64,000 bases of DNA from positions 28,381,698 to 28,445,697 of the forward strand of contig JBBCBC010000026.1 in assembly GCA_037126765.1 (NCBI GenBank), written 5' to 3'. The translations under genes and the position numbers were made by a program. This document shows positions 1-11,772 of the stretch, in pieces. The notes under the pieces were generated by a model. The model did not search any database. It was given only the letters and a program-made list of their open reading frames with translations, and was not told the origin of the DNA. Source of the DNA: Stenogyne calaminthoides. Taxonomy: Eukaryota > Streptophyta > Magnoliopsida > Lamiales > Lamiaceae. Positions within the stretch are counted from its first letter, which is position 1. Each line of letters starts with the position of its first letter.

Positions 1-720
1 CTGGATAAACGGAAAAACGATTGGACGGGGTACCTTTACAATCGATTCTTATATTCTTACGATATTGAGTGATCGTTGTTTGAAATTTTGGTAGCATGTA
101 ATTAAATTATATATTTGTGATGATATATATTTCATGTTTTTGGTGTATTGGACGTATGTTTATGATTGTATGTTTATTTATTTCATAATGTATATGTTTA
201 TTTATTTGATGTTTTGGTATATATATATGTGGTATAAGTTTTGGTTTATGATTTTATTATAGGATTTTTGGTTTATGATTTTATTATAGGATTTTTGGTT
301 TATGGTTTATGGTATTGGACGTATATATAAGTTTTGGTTTATAGTTTTATTATAGGATTTTTAAAATATAAATTAATAAAAAAAAAAAGATATTGACAAG
401 CGGTTAATAAATCATTTATCTATCTAACATAATAAACGAAATTATAAAAAAAAAAATAAGTTAGACAGCGGTTAATAACCGTTGTCCAAGCCCCCCTCTT
501 GCAATGCGGTTGAAAACCGCTGTCCAAGCCCAACTTTTGGACAGCGGTTTTTTAATAGCTATCCAAGCTTGGACAGCTCTTACTTGGACAGCTGTTATAA
601 CCGCTCTCTAAGGGTTTTTTTAACAGTTGTCCAAGCCCAAATGTGTATTTGTGATGGAAAAATAGTTGCACGGTTCAGTATAAACAAATTGCATCCTTCA
701 GTATAACAAGTTGCATGGCT
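1..720. repeat. En/Spm (CACTA)-like subterminal repeats and AT-rich tandem repeats
   Basis: Between about 463 and 640 the motif GGACAGCGGTT and its reverse complement AACCGCTGTCC recur several times in both orientations, some copies mutated. Arrays of short inverted motifs like this are typical of the subterminal regions of plant CACTA transposons. From 230 to 360 a 28-bp AT-rich unit (TTTTGGTTTATGATTTTATT and following bases) is tandemly repeated. No transposase coding or terminal CACTA is visible. The family assignment is an inference from motif style only. The short open frames here carry the repeat and are not genes. Confidence 0.45.
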
Positions 721-1255
721 CTGAAATGCACTATGAATGCACGGTGCACCTGAATACACATGTGACCCACTCTAACTTATTTTGCTCATCAAACCTTAAA
801 AAAATTTCATTTGATTTTAGACTTCTAAACTGTACAAATTCGACTTTTTCGTCCTTCAGTTGGCTACGACAAGTACCAACTAATGCAAACGGCTACAAAT
901 ATACAATCTTCATTTTGTTTATTATACTTTACTAATAAAATAAAACTCCTTTCATTTGCATATGGCCTGTTGTAGCTGATTGAAACGTAGAAACACTTCT
1001 ATTTTAAAAAAAAAAAATATATAGATATATTCTTTTATACTATTTTGATGATTTTGCAAACACATAGACATGAATTTGATCTATTGTTATATGGTCAATT
1101 TTCGATTCAAAGCTCCATTTTTCATACTATATATGCATGATAAATACAGAGATTTGATTATTTTTTAATAGGACACTTATCAATTATCATTCGTTTAAAT
1201 GATGAATCAAACACAAATTTAGCTTATGATACATATGATTTTATTTGCTGCCTAC
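721..1255. other. Non-coding stretch at the 3' side of the diterpene synthase pseudogene
   Basis: AT-rich sequence with no recognisable coding. The remaining 3' exons of a class II diterpene synthase, which encode the C-terminal helical domain, would be expected here or further left on the minus strand. I find no match to them in either place within the window. Confidence 0.4.
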
Positions 1256-2975
1256 CTCCCTCCATTTGCGTTCTGGAGTATGCTTCCTTGTTCGAATCCC
1301 CTAATAAAATTGTGCTTTTGACCCTTAGTATATTTTTGAGACGCGATTGTGTTCACTAAAGTCGCTGTTTTAGCCCAAGCTAGGTGCTCTCCTGATTTTT
1401 CAGGCTCAAACACACTTACTGCGGCTATATAGTAAGCTAACATAAGGCTTTCCTCACTCAACCCAAACTCCTCAAGACTGTAACTTTTGCACCATCTGCA
1501 TCAACCAACAACAACAACAACAAAAAAAAAATCAAAATTAGAATTTTATTAAGACTAATATTTAGAAATTGATATATCCAAATTAATATCTTACTCTTGA
1601 ATGTTTTTCCACTCAAGCTGATGCAATGCCTGGCAATCGTTATAGTCTAATTTTGCCAGTTCAAGGTAAGTGTTATTGTTCACATGTGGCATCCTGAGAT
1701 GGATAAGAAAATATAGTTAGGATCTGTAACAAAACGTCACTCAAGATATAGGAGTAGGTATAGTGTGAAAATTTTCATGTATGAAAATATATAAAATTAT
1801 CCTAAATCAATCATCTACACCCTAAACACTAAATAATGAACCCTAAATCACATATTCGGGTTGGGTGAACCATGAACCACTCAATTTTGTCTTACATTCA
1901 CCAGTTACAGAATTTAGTTGTAAATTAAAGTTTTTTCATGTATGAAATTTTTCATACTAGACTTGTCCAAGATATAAGTCCTATAATTTGTTTAAATTTA
2001 TGTCCTAATTAAATTTTGATAACAAAACAATTTATTGCTTGACCCATAAATTCCAGGGGAAAGAGACTGAATCGTGAGTGAGATTAGTATTTTAGTCCGA
2101 TTTCAGGTGTTTCTGAACGATTTGGCCTAAATATGTGAAATTAAAAATTAAACGAAATTGAAATTTAATGGCCTACAATTATTTATACGAAAAAATATAT
2201 TTTTTATTATGTTACCCCCATAATTAGGATCCACAAGAAAAATATTATTCCTAGGTCACCATATTGCACACTTTTTAGAGATTTATAGTAGAAATTACAT
2301 GCCTATATAGGACTTTGCCAATCCAAACGACATCTTTACCACCATATAGTTCAATCAAAAACCTTGCTTCAACCCGAGGTAGACTTGCACACCAAGGAAC
2401 ATCCAATGCATATCCCACCTGTTACTTTGATAATTCCAGTAATTTACACAACACATGACAAATCTCAGTTAGAAACTTGAATCATTTATAATTCCACTTG
2501 AAGGTAAAATTTAAGACGCACCTCGCCTGCAAGGTCTTTTGTAATAACCCATTTGTCTAGTAGCTCTTTATGAGCTCTTTTATGTATGTTGCAAAAACTT
2601 TGTTGAGAATTTTTTGGCATCTTCGAGTATGTTTTCTCCGGGAAACATAACCTGAGACGCTCTGTACAAGTTATATATTGCAGTTACGGAATGGCTCGAC
2701 TGTCCGGCAAAACATAAGAATTCTCCATCATCCTCAAATTGTTTTAATGCATCTGTCAAATGAAGTGACACACATTTTATGGATCAACATGTTTTGTGAG
2801 ACAAAGCTTTAAATTCAAATCTTCACTTAAAAACAAAACTCCAACTCATTTTTAAATGAAAAGTTGCCAAATTTTATCAAAACTTTTACCCTTTTTTTTT
2901 TTTTTTTTTGTTTAATAACGTACCTGGAGATACATCAAAGCCATTCAACCTCAAAAGCCTGAATCCCATTGAGGT

Positions 2976-2987
2976 GTCATCAACATC
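2976..2987 (-). other. DxDD catalytic motif (DVDD) of the class II diterpene synthase
   Basis: Read on the minus strand, these four codons give D-V-D-D within QDVDDTSMGFRLLRL. This is the general acid of class II diterpene cyclases. It is intact although the gene around it is frameshifted. Confidence 0.9.
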
Positions 2988-3268
2988 CTGAATCTTGGAA
3001 TTTCTTGCCACGTAAACTCCATTACAATTTGACAAATATCTGGAATTTTAAAATTATCATGAGTAATACCAAAAATAATTCTTTCCTGTTAAAAAAATAA
3101 AAAAATTACGTACCTATGAACATATTTCAACCATTCTTCAATTTCAGGCTCAAAATACCTAGAAACCCCAAGCCTTTGTAAACGGTCAACTGCCCAGTTA
3201 CGCTCAAACAAGTCCACCGTGTACACATTCGGAACTAAATTGCAACAATAAAAGACATAATTGAACTT

Positions 3269-3271
<3 letters not shown>

Positions 3272-3302
<31 letters not shown>
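3272..3302. repeat. (TA)n microsatellite
   Basis: About 30 bases of uninterrupted TA repeat lie in the intron upstream of the VDLFERNW exon of the diterpene synthase pseudogene. Confidence 0.9.
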
Positions 3303-3306
<4 letters not shown>

Positions 3307-3636
3307 GATCAGATATTATATAATATAAAAAAATTGAATCCCTGAATGAGATCTCGATCATAAATAATTTTTTAAAAGTAGTTTTAATTAATTTTGTTAC
3401 CTCCGCCATTGAATCTGCGAACAAGTTTGAGTAAATATTTGAGGCAGTTGTGATCCTTGGTTTGGTGGAGAGCGAAGGCGGTCGAAGAGGGGGAGTAAAA
3501 AAAAAGGAGCCATCTGCAAATTGTAACTTCAATAGCTTTTGGCATCGTATGCACTATGTCCCATGGTATCCTATATATATGCCACCCGGTTATGTTCATT
3601 CCATTTCGTCAATTAAATTGTGTAATTTAAAGTTTA

Positions 3637-4050
3637 AATCACAAATCGTCCCATAACTTTGGTCCTAAATCCCGTAACATATTTTGTCGTCACTTTGGTC
3701 TCAATTTCTTTGACAATGTACGATTTATGTCTCAAGTTCGTTGGAAAATGTAAAAGGACGTTTCGGCAGACACGCGTGCCGATTGAATTTGGGGCTTTCC
3801 GGCCTCAGTTGTGATTTGATTGTCACACATATTTTTTTTTAATTGACATCTGAAATTACAGGTCATTAAAATTAAAAAATTAAATTGGCACGTGACCAGA
3901 AAGCCCCAAACTTAATCGGCACGTGAGGCGAACGACGTCGTTTTATATTTTATGGTGAACTTGGGACGTAGAATGTACATTGTCAGAGAAATTAGGACTA
4001 AATTGACGATAAAATAAGTTATATATGGAACTAAATCTACTTAAACCCTT
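3637..4050. repeat. Palindromic interspersed repeat, family 'CATAACTTTGG'
   Basis: The left part (AAATCACAAATCGTCCCATA, then tracts on 'not held constant' T-rich sequence and GACAATGTACG) is mirrored as its reverse complement on the right (GTACATTGTCAG, AGTTATATATGGAACTAAAT). A GACGTCGTTTTA core lies between the arms. It has the look of a non-autonomous DNA element. It occupies the large gap where a diterpene synthase exon should be. Related copies lie at 6959-7225, 28970-29290 and 50750-51090, and a similar one at 4860-5290. Confidence 0.6.
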
Positions 4051-6576
4051 GAACTCATTATACGTACATGTATTATATACCTTTTGAACTTGAGATCTCT
4101 TTTGGGCATAAATATCCCTCAAGTCTGGGTAATCATTTGGGAAATCAATGTTTATGATGGAGATGAGATCGCGATAAAGATCTTAATTTATTGTAATCGT
4201 AATTTGATTAGGAAATTAGTTAATAATGTAATTAATTTCATTTATTAGCATTTATTATATTTCCATAATTAGTGTTAGGGTTTTTCTATTTAAGCACGTC
4301 ATTTGTAACCTTATCATTCAGTTGTTTATGAATATGAATTAAAAAAATTGAGAGAGTTTCTCGTTTATTCCTCTTTGCCGGTATTCCTATGAGAATCAAC
4401 GGAGATTGAGAAGGTTGTTTTGTTCAGTTCACGCTTCTCCCTGCATCAACTTAGCTTTTTGGCCTTTTCAATTAGTGATGGAAATGTCACTTCGAAGCCA
4501 TTTGGCATGTGCCTCCTTTTTTCATCATCTCCTTGTTTTCATGATGAATGACATTCCTACAAAATAATAATTTATGTCAAACTAATCTGTTACAAATGAG
4601 ATTCCTACAAAATAATAATTTATGTCAAACTAATTTGTTACAAAAGGTAACATGACTGAAACATAAATATTAAAGGGGCGATTTTTTTTATAGGAAAAAA
4701 TAAGTATTGTAGGCGATTGGTTCAAGTACTTCAATAAAAATGGATGGAATGAAATGGAATAATGATGGAAGAGAATGGTTATAAATGGAAAAAAAAATGT
4801 TCTTTGTCTTATAAATTTCTTTTGATTTGTTTTCCGTCCCAAAAAATTTAATATCCTTCGTTCCATAATTATTTCAATTTTTTAATTTAGTTTTGTCCCA
4901 TTTTCACCGAAAAATAGAAAACGACATCGTTTTCAGTGACGCGCAAGTAACGTGCTGATAAAAATTGGAGGTTTTCGAGCTCATAACTGACGTGGACGTT
5001 GACTGTTTCAAAAAAATATTCAATTATAAAAAAATTAGAAAGAACAAGAAAATTCTTCCTAAGTTGCAGAAAAAATGAATTTTATTGTAACAGTCAGCGT
5101 TCACGTCAATTACAAGCTCGTAAACTCCCAATTTTAACCGGCACGTGACTTGTGTGGACCTAAACGACGTAGTTTTCTTTTTTTCGAAAAAAAATGGGAC
5201 AAAAATTGAATAATAGAGATAATTGTGGGACCAAAATAGAATAGTTAAATTTTTATAAAGAAAAAATGAATTACATGAAAATTATGGGACTAACAAACTT
5301 TTTTTCTCCTTATAAATAACGTTGTTAAGAAAACGAAGAATTAATTGTCTTATTTGAATTTTTATTACCCTATAAAAATATATTTCCTCCTATTTTTTTT
5401 AGATGTCTGGGTTTTTCAGACGAATTAAGACAAATTAAGATATCTTTTTACGCCAAAATTAACTTTTAACTAATACTCTCTTCGTCTCATATTTGCTTAC
5501 TCATTTTTCAAAACGGTATGTCCCATACCCTTTTTACCCCTATAAAAGATAATGAAGTAACTACACAAGTTTCAAATATCTCCTCCCCAAATCTTAAAAA
5601 TTACATCTCATATCATTATGTTTGTCCACACAAAACATCATCTACTTTAATAATACAGTAAAAATTAAGGACTACAATACCCTCATCCAAAAGTCATTTT
5701 ATCCCTTTAAATACTAATAAATAACTCTCGTATTAAAATCTGTGTCAAAAACAAAGGGGTAAACAAGTATGGGACGGAGGGTTTAATAATTATATATTCT
5801 TAACAATATGTAGTTACTATTGACTGAAAAACTATTTGCACAACACATTTGTAGGAAAATTGAAATTTTAAATAACCATATCATGGATATATATGAGATA
5901 TTGTGGGAAAAAATGTCAGAACGATATTTATTATACAAATATTTTAAAAGATTAAAATAACATTTAAAAAAAAATTGAGGGCGTAAATATAAGACTGAAT
6001 CCATTTTCATACCGAGCAGCCAATAAATCCAAACCTCTTCCTGAAAATGACCATCACTCATCACCAACTTAATTTTTAGCTACGTGTGTACCATGATTAG
6101 GTCGGCTAATGTTTGATTAAGAATATTAGGTTTACCAACTAGTACCAGAAAATACATAGTATCGCTATAAGAAAATCGATTTTTAATGATAATAATTTTC
6201 ATCATTAAAGCTTCTTCTAGTTAAAAGACTATAATGACAGATAATAAACACTGTTTCTCTGTCGTTAAAATATTTTTAGGTAGAGAAATTTAGGACTCGC
6301 TTGGTATGGGTGGGGAATGACAATAATAATGGGTATCATTGAGGGGTCAATCACCATAGAGATATTGATTGCATTATTGGTGCTTGGTTGATTGCGTTGA
6401 GTGGTCTAAAATAAAATTGTCAAGCAGGATTAATGGGATTAATTACTATTACCCACTTTCATTCCCCCCACCAAGCAGTCCCTTAATGACAAGATTGTTT
6501 TCAATAAAAGTTTATTTCCTTGTAATGTATACATAGTGCACGAAGAAATTTCGAGAAGTTTAAATTCGGACTATAA
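4051..6576. other. Gap region inside the diterpene synthase pseudogene without recognisable coding
   Basis: It holds a second inverted-repeat element (about 4860-5290, with GACGTAGTTTTC and AACGACATCGTTTTC cores), an AT-rich stretch with duplicated ATTCCTACAAAATAATAATT (4551 and 4602), and a 'TATGGGACGGAG' short-element end near 5768. The expected exon carrying the helical segment before RIPWDIVH is not found. The frame at 5990-6067 is not recognised. Confidence 0.5.
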
Positions 6577-6958
6577 TTAATTAATGAAATTAATTAAAAT
6601 TGAAAATCCTTTATCGCATTTTTGGGGGTGCATTTTCCAGGATGTGAATGCAATAACACATGCTAATGTGTTGATTAGTCGATCATAAACCGAAAAAATA
6701 TTGGGGTCTCCCCACGAGCCATCGGCCAGCTGGTTATTACAAATCCACTCCAGGCTCGACGGAAACTGGGGCCCACCGCCGCCGCAGATATCCTCCACCA
6801 GCGCCACCCATGCGGTGTCGTACGGCGACACGCTGATCTCGCCGTCGTCCATGTTTCTAAATATCGATCGAATCAAGGTCACCAGTTCCCGTTTCTTGTG
6901 TGTATATATACATACAGAAATCAACTTATTAAGTTAAATAAATATTCGAGAGAAAGAT

Positions 6959-7225
6959 GAATTTAAATCACAAATGGTCCCATAACTTTGGTCTCAATTA
7001 GATTTAATTTCATAAATTTTTTTTGTTATCGATTTAGTCCTAATAACTTTGACAATGCCTAATTTTAGTCCCAATCGGTCGGAACAACGACGGAAAGCCC
7101 CAAATTTAAATGGTAAAACGACGTTGTTCCGACCGATTCGGGATTAAAATTAGACATTGTCAAAGTTATTTTGGGATTAAATCTATGTGAGAGACTAAAG
7201 TTATGAGATCATTTGTGATTCAAAC
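6959..7225. repeat. Palindromic interspersed repeat (MITE-like)
   Basis: AAATCACAAATGGTCCCATA at the left end pairs with TTATGAGATCATTTGTGATT at the right end. Inside, GACAATGCCTAATTTTAGTC pairs with ATTAAAATTAGACATTGTC. About 265 bp in all, with no coding. It belongs to the same family as 3637-4050. Confidence 0.7.
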
Positions 7226-7796
7226 TCAAAATGTGAAAAATGAAAAGGCAAATCATGAGAATATTATTTATTTGCTCGAAGCTAGGTACTGATGATCAAC
7301 ATACTTTATTACTTTGAGTATTTTTTTTCATGCCATCATCCAGATTAATAGTCTTTACTAAATCGACGTTTTGTTCTGTATTTCAAAAGATAACACACGA
7401 TTTATGTTACACTAATTAACAGATAACTAGTAACCTCTTGATTTCTGACACTCAAGTTGAAATATGCATATGTGTTGAAGGAATCAAATTATGTTGCGTA
7501 CCTTTAATTTAAGAAAATGTCGATGGAAGAGTAAATGTATTGGTCCCGTACAACTAATGTAATTTTGACCAATTTTAGCTTAAAACTTTTCAACCAAATT
7601 AAACAATCTTTTTGTTTTTGTATCGAAGCAGTTTGTATATATATTGAAAAGTACTAGCAAGAAATTGTATAGTAGTTTTTTACTAATATTTTTCAAAATG
7701 AAAACTAATAATTTTATATATGTGAACTAATATTTTTCGTCCTTCAATTTTTTTTCCTATTACCCACTAAAATGAGTCAAACTAACATCAGTTGTT
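7226..7796. other. AT-rich intergenic sequence, nothing recognised
   Basis: Lies between a MITE-like palindrome and the solo LTR. No coding, RNA gene or repeat boundary could be recognised. Confidence 0.5.
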
Positions 7797-7801
7797 AGTC
7801 C

Positions 7802-9625
7802 TGTTGGGATTATACTGGAAAGTATGTTTTTACTTTGTATAATCAAACTGAATTTCGGTCTTATTTACTGAAATAAATTGTTTATCACTGATGCTTTAAA
7901 TATCATCGAATGTTACATATATTTACTGCATAACTGTTCAATAAATAGGACGTGTTACATTGTAGTTAATTTAGTGATACCAGATCACAAAAAATTAAAT
8001 TAACAGTCCCTTGTAACCAAAAGTACACCATTCACGACCTAGATGGAAATGAACAATCCATCGTGAAAGGTTGAAGTGTAAGGCTCAGATTGGCTTGTCT
8101 TGACCAAGATATTACACTAGTGCATGTTTAGTGCACTGAATAGGATCTACAGGAGGACAAATTCTTCAGAACTGAACTAGGAAGAATTAGACCTCAGTGG
8201 TTCGTTATTTCTTAATCTTCGTCCCTAAATAGGATCGCGTGTGGTTAGTAATTATTGTTTTGACTTATTACGGGTAGAGAATCAACGAGATTCAATACTT
8301 TATATCTTGGGCAATATTATTGGTCACATGCGATTGCTAAGATTTAATACGGAGAATCGTGTGCAAGTACTCTTGTTCGATTTGCCCCCTTGGGAGGTTC
8401 ATAAGTTTTATCATACCAAATCTTGCAAGTGGAACTAGTTTCCGGTATGGATAATAATGTTGAACTGTTCATTTACCAAGGATAAAATATATTAATTAAT
8501 GAAAAGTTATTTCAGTGGCTTGAATTAATTAATGGGCTAGATAATCTTAAACACGGGAAATAATAATCGGGAGACATATTGACTGTAATATGGGTTAAGA
8601 TGGATAGTGCAATATTAATTATGTAGTGGGATTAATTAATATTTATGGGCTTGAATAATATTGTGGCTCAATATTGATAATTCAAGATCCATTGGAAGGT
8701 CCAATCTTAATTCTCCTAAAGGCCCCTCAAGTAGCCCAACATAAAGTCCAATAACTGAAAAAGGTGTTTAAAAATATAATAAATTTTGTTGTTATTTTTC
8801 CTCATTAATTTCGAAAAATATAAATAAAAGGGGAGAAAGATTTTCTTTGAATTTTGTTATGGAATGAAGATATGTATTCTTGAAATACAAGATTATCTCA
8901 TTAAATTCAAGAAATCTCCCACTTGGTTATTTATATGTTATTTTCGAAAATTTTGAAAGAATAAGGGAAAGAAAGATTTTCCTGATTTTCTTGAAAAGAT
9001 ATTATGGAAGATATGTATTCTTGTAATACAGGTATATCTCATAAATTCAAGAAGATCCAAATCTTGGAATCTTTATCCTTATTTTTTCGAAAATAACCAT
9101 AACAAGAGAAGGTGGGATTTTATGGAATATTTTAATTATGGAGAAAAGAATATAGGAGATATATTCAAGATTTCTTGGAGATCAAGAAAAGATTTTTTCC
9201 TCCCTATTCCATGACAAAAAATCGGCCACCACCTATCTATAAATAGGGGATGATTTCTTCATCCCCAAGTACAATTTCATGTGCTGGAAAAATTAGTAAA
9301 TCCACAAAGGTGGTGCAACAAATTTTCATTTTCCCTTTTGTTAATTGTTCGCGAGCTTCCTTCCACCGGATTGACGAGCAAGGACTAGGGAATACTTGGG
9401 AAGACCTTTTGGTGTGTTTTTATCGACGAGACCATTGCCACTCCAAGAGGTTAGTTCACGTAAACCCGTAGCAATTCCGCATGCGTAGGATTTATGTGAA
9501 CTGTTTATATGCATGATTTGTTGTTGAATTAATATATGGTTAATTCATGCTAGTAATAATTGTTAGAATTAAATTTGTATTTAAATATTCATCCCAAATA
9601 TATCCGTGCAATTAATTCCCCAACA
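7802..9625 (+). mobile_element. Solo LTR of a Ty1/copia element, with target site duplication
   Basis: 1824 bp, starting TGTTGGGATTATACTGGAAA and ending TTAATTCCCCAACA. It matches along its length the LTRs of the full element at 33199-42613, in opposite orientation. It is bordered by a perfect 5-bp direct repeat AGTCC (7797-7801 and 9626-9630). No internal domain is present, so it is a solo LTR left by LTR-LTR recombination. A promoter TATA box (TATAAATA) lies at 9238-9245. Short open frames inside are not genes. Confidence 0.93.
9238..9245 (+). promoter_or_regulatory. TATA box of the solo LTR promoter
   Basis: TATAAATA in CTATAAATAGGGGATG, conserved in the other LTR copies (for example TATTTATA at 33592-33599 on the opposite strand). 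This is the expected U3 promoter. Whether it is active is unknown. Confidence 0.6.
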
Positions 9626-9630
9626 AGTCC

Positions 9631-10140
9631 TATATCTAATATTCAAAATTTATGAAAGTTCGAAACTTTTATATGAAGTTATCAAAAAGAAAAAAACTTG
9701 CAATATATAAATTTAACAAAAACATTATTTTATTATTAATTTACAAAAATTAAACCATATTGAATTTTTTTATATATTTAGATATTTTAAAAATTAATCT
9801 TTATTAAACTACATTATATATTTTTTATTTTTTTCAAAAAAGTTACTCTTCTTAAAATAATATTTTTTAAATCCATCCGTAAGCGTGTGTAAATAAGAGG
9901 ATATAATTATATACTTTAGTAGTAAAAAATTAGATAAAACATAAAAGAATATATCCAATATGATTAAATTAAAAAATCCACTACCTCCCGGACAAGCGGT
10001 TGTAGTACACCGCACAAGGTAGCTTGACCCAACTGATGATTTCAAAGGTGCAAACGAAGCTGCAAAAACTAAAGAAAAGTTATCAAACTTATTATTAAAT
10101 GACTGCATTGGTCATCTAAAATTAAAAGCTTAAACTATTA
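9631..10140. other. AT-rich sequence with one possible small exon (9985-10059, minus)
   Basis: Mostly unrecognised. On the minus strand 10059-9985 is 75 bp bounded by TTTTTGCAG and GTAGTG, with one open frame containing SFAPLKSSVGSSYLVRC. This Ser/Thr-rich, basic composition would suit a plastid transit peptide, and the position is upstream of the diterpene synthase pseudogene. The match is to composition, not to a motif, so this is tentative. Confidence 0.25.
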
Positions 10141-10830
10141 TATGAATCGGTTCAATATTATGGACGAAAACTAAATAATTAGATTATTCCCGACCCTCTC
10201 TACAAGCTCGAGCTTTTAGATGAGACGGAATTCTCTCATGGTATCAGAGCACAGGTTGTGGGTTCGATTCCCGTGGAAGCACTCCACCCATTTAAATTGT
10301 CCACTCTGTTGGGCCTCCTCTCTAGAGAGCAGAAGCAATGATTCGAACCCACGAGTGAGTGGAAGTGTTGAGGGAAATTAAATAATTAGATTATTCTCGG
10401 CACCGAAACATAACAGTGGTATCAAAGTTATGGTCCAAAAAAAAAAGAGATATAGAGGAGTTTCCCCATGTCAAATGGAAGAAAGACGAGCCTTGGTGAA
10501 ATGACGAGGTCTCCGTGGACTATGTGATGTTGATTTAGATAGAGTGGGTCATCTGAGGAGGGGAGGCTCAGTGGTTTTTATTTGAAGAAAGCCGGATTAT
10601 GGGGTACCAAACAATATCTCATATTTAATAAACATGAGAGGATCATGAAGTTTATAAAAATGAACAATATGTCAATTAGTATGAAATCTTTTGGAGAAGC
10701 TAAAAAATAAATCTGTGCAAGCTCGGCCCAAAGCGAACAACATAATATCAATATAAAAGTTTGGGTCCATCCAAAATCCTAACACAATATACTCGTATAA
10801 AAGTCTCGGAGTGGCTGGTCATAACATAGA
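10140..10830. mobile_element. Degenerate LTR/TRIM remnant with initiator-tRNA-like primer sites
   Basis: TGGTATCAGAGC (10240-10251) and the variant GTGGTATCAAAG (near 10418) resemble primer-binding sites complementary to initiator methionine tRNA. AAATAATTAGATTATTC occurs at about 10170 and again at about 10380, as expected for remnants of two repeated ends. No coding capacity. Exact element borders were not found. Confidence 0.5.
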
Positions 10831-11770
10831 AATAGCATTTATATTATCTATATATGAACATCTTTATTTTTCATACATTTATTCATCATAATTTTAATAA
10901 TTTTGTTACTCCCTCCGTCCCTCAAAAGTATGCTCAGAGGGTTTAAACATCATTTACGGAAACATAAATTAAGTCCATTTATGAATAATATAATTGATTT
11001 TGAGTAAAGTATAATGATAACTTGAGTAATTAAATAATTGTTGAACGATAAAGATAAAAAAAATTGTGTCCATAGATGTACTTAATTTATCTTTCGTAAA
11101 CTCTATTTCAATCTTCTAAGGATACTTTTAAAGGATAGAGTACTATATTTCAATATATATTTATAAATTATTAAATAATTATTAAAAGTTCATAAAAATT
11201 AAAATAACTTTCATTTATTTCTTATTAAAATAATTTTTTAAAATTTTAATATACAGAGTAATAAAAAAGGAAATATGATGGGTGGAAGGTTGCGTGGGCA
11301 CGTCCCTTCCCTCAGTTTTATGGTCTGTTTTAAAACACTAAAAATTACTTTAGAAACCCTTAATTGTTAAAGCTATTAGACATAATATTTTTAAGAAAAT
11401 AAATGTTTTTTTTTCGACGCAAAACACAAAAACAAAAAGTGTGTTTCTAAATTACTTACTGAGTTTACAAACAGTGCTGAGCAAAAGTAAATATGAAGAG
11501 TCGTTATCTTATTTATTTTAGTTCGGTTACAAATCTACATATTTAAGTCGTACTACACGTTAGGGAAGCCGCGCTACATTAAAGACCATGTTGGTTTATT
11601 CAAAACTCTCTTGATTTTAAGTTGGTTTTGTGTGACTTAGGTTTATGTGAATTTATTTTTTCAGAACATATATCTTTTTAATATATGGAAAAAATTAGCA
11701 TACATACAATATACCATGTCAAAAAAAATTATTTGATTTATGAGACATCATAATTAAAATCATTAAAAGG
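10831..11770. other. AT-rich intergenic sequence, short-element ends only
   Basis: A 'CTCCCTCCGTCCCTC' terminal motif near 10910 and its degraded partner near 11100-11145 suggest a short inverted-repeat element of about 230 bp. Nothing else is recognisable. Confidence 0.4.
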
Positions 11771-11772
11771 TA

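Larger units (their letters stand above)
1256..6894 (-). pseudogene. Class II diterpene synthase (copalyl diphosphate synthase-like), disrupted and partial
   Basis: Minus-strand exons can be followed: 6894-~6610 (SPYDTAWVALVEDI, PQFPSSLEWI, DGSWGD), ~3590-3401 (RIPWDIVHTMP, SPSSTAFALHQTKDHNCLKYL), 3234-3114 (VDLFERNWAVDRLQRLGVSR), 3039-2924 (QDVDDTSMGFRLLRL), 2752-2522, 2418-2303 (VPWCASLPRVEARFLIELYG), 1693-1595 and 1495-1256. Class II enzymes protonate and cyclise geranylgeranyl diphosphate in plastids, and the catalytic DxDD is present as DVDD at 2987-2976. Lesions: the coding for about 17-20 residues after MPKA is deleted with a frame change near 3531; a second frame change lies at the T-run near 3505; and a 4-bp CATA duplication at 2581-2588 shifts frame and makes a stop. 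The exon after KCDKG lacks a GT donor, and the exon that should follow it is absent from the 2.9-kb gap. The transit-peptide exon and the C-terminal exons are not seen. Most splice borders are otherwise clean, so decay looks recent. Confidence 0.88.

Noticed and set aside
5783..6067. Minus-strand open frame as the missing diterpene synthase exon
   Set aside because: I read it in all three frames and none matches the conserved segment expected between KCDKG and RIPWDIVH.
10240..10285. tRNA-like stretch (TGGTATCAGAGC, then GGTTCGATTCCCG like a B box)
   Set aside because: No cloverleaf could be completed. It is better explained as the primer-site region of an LTR remnant.
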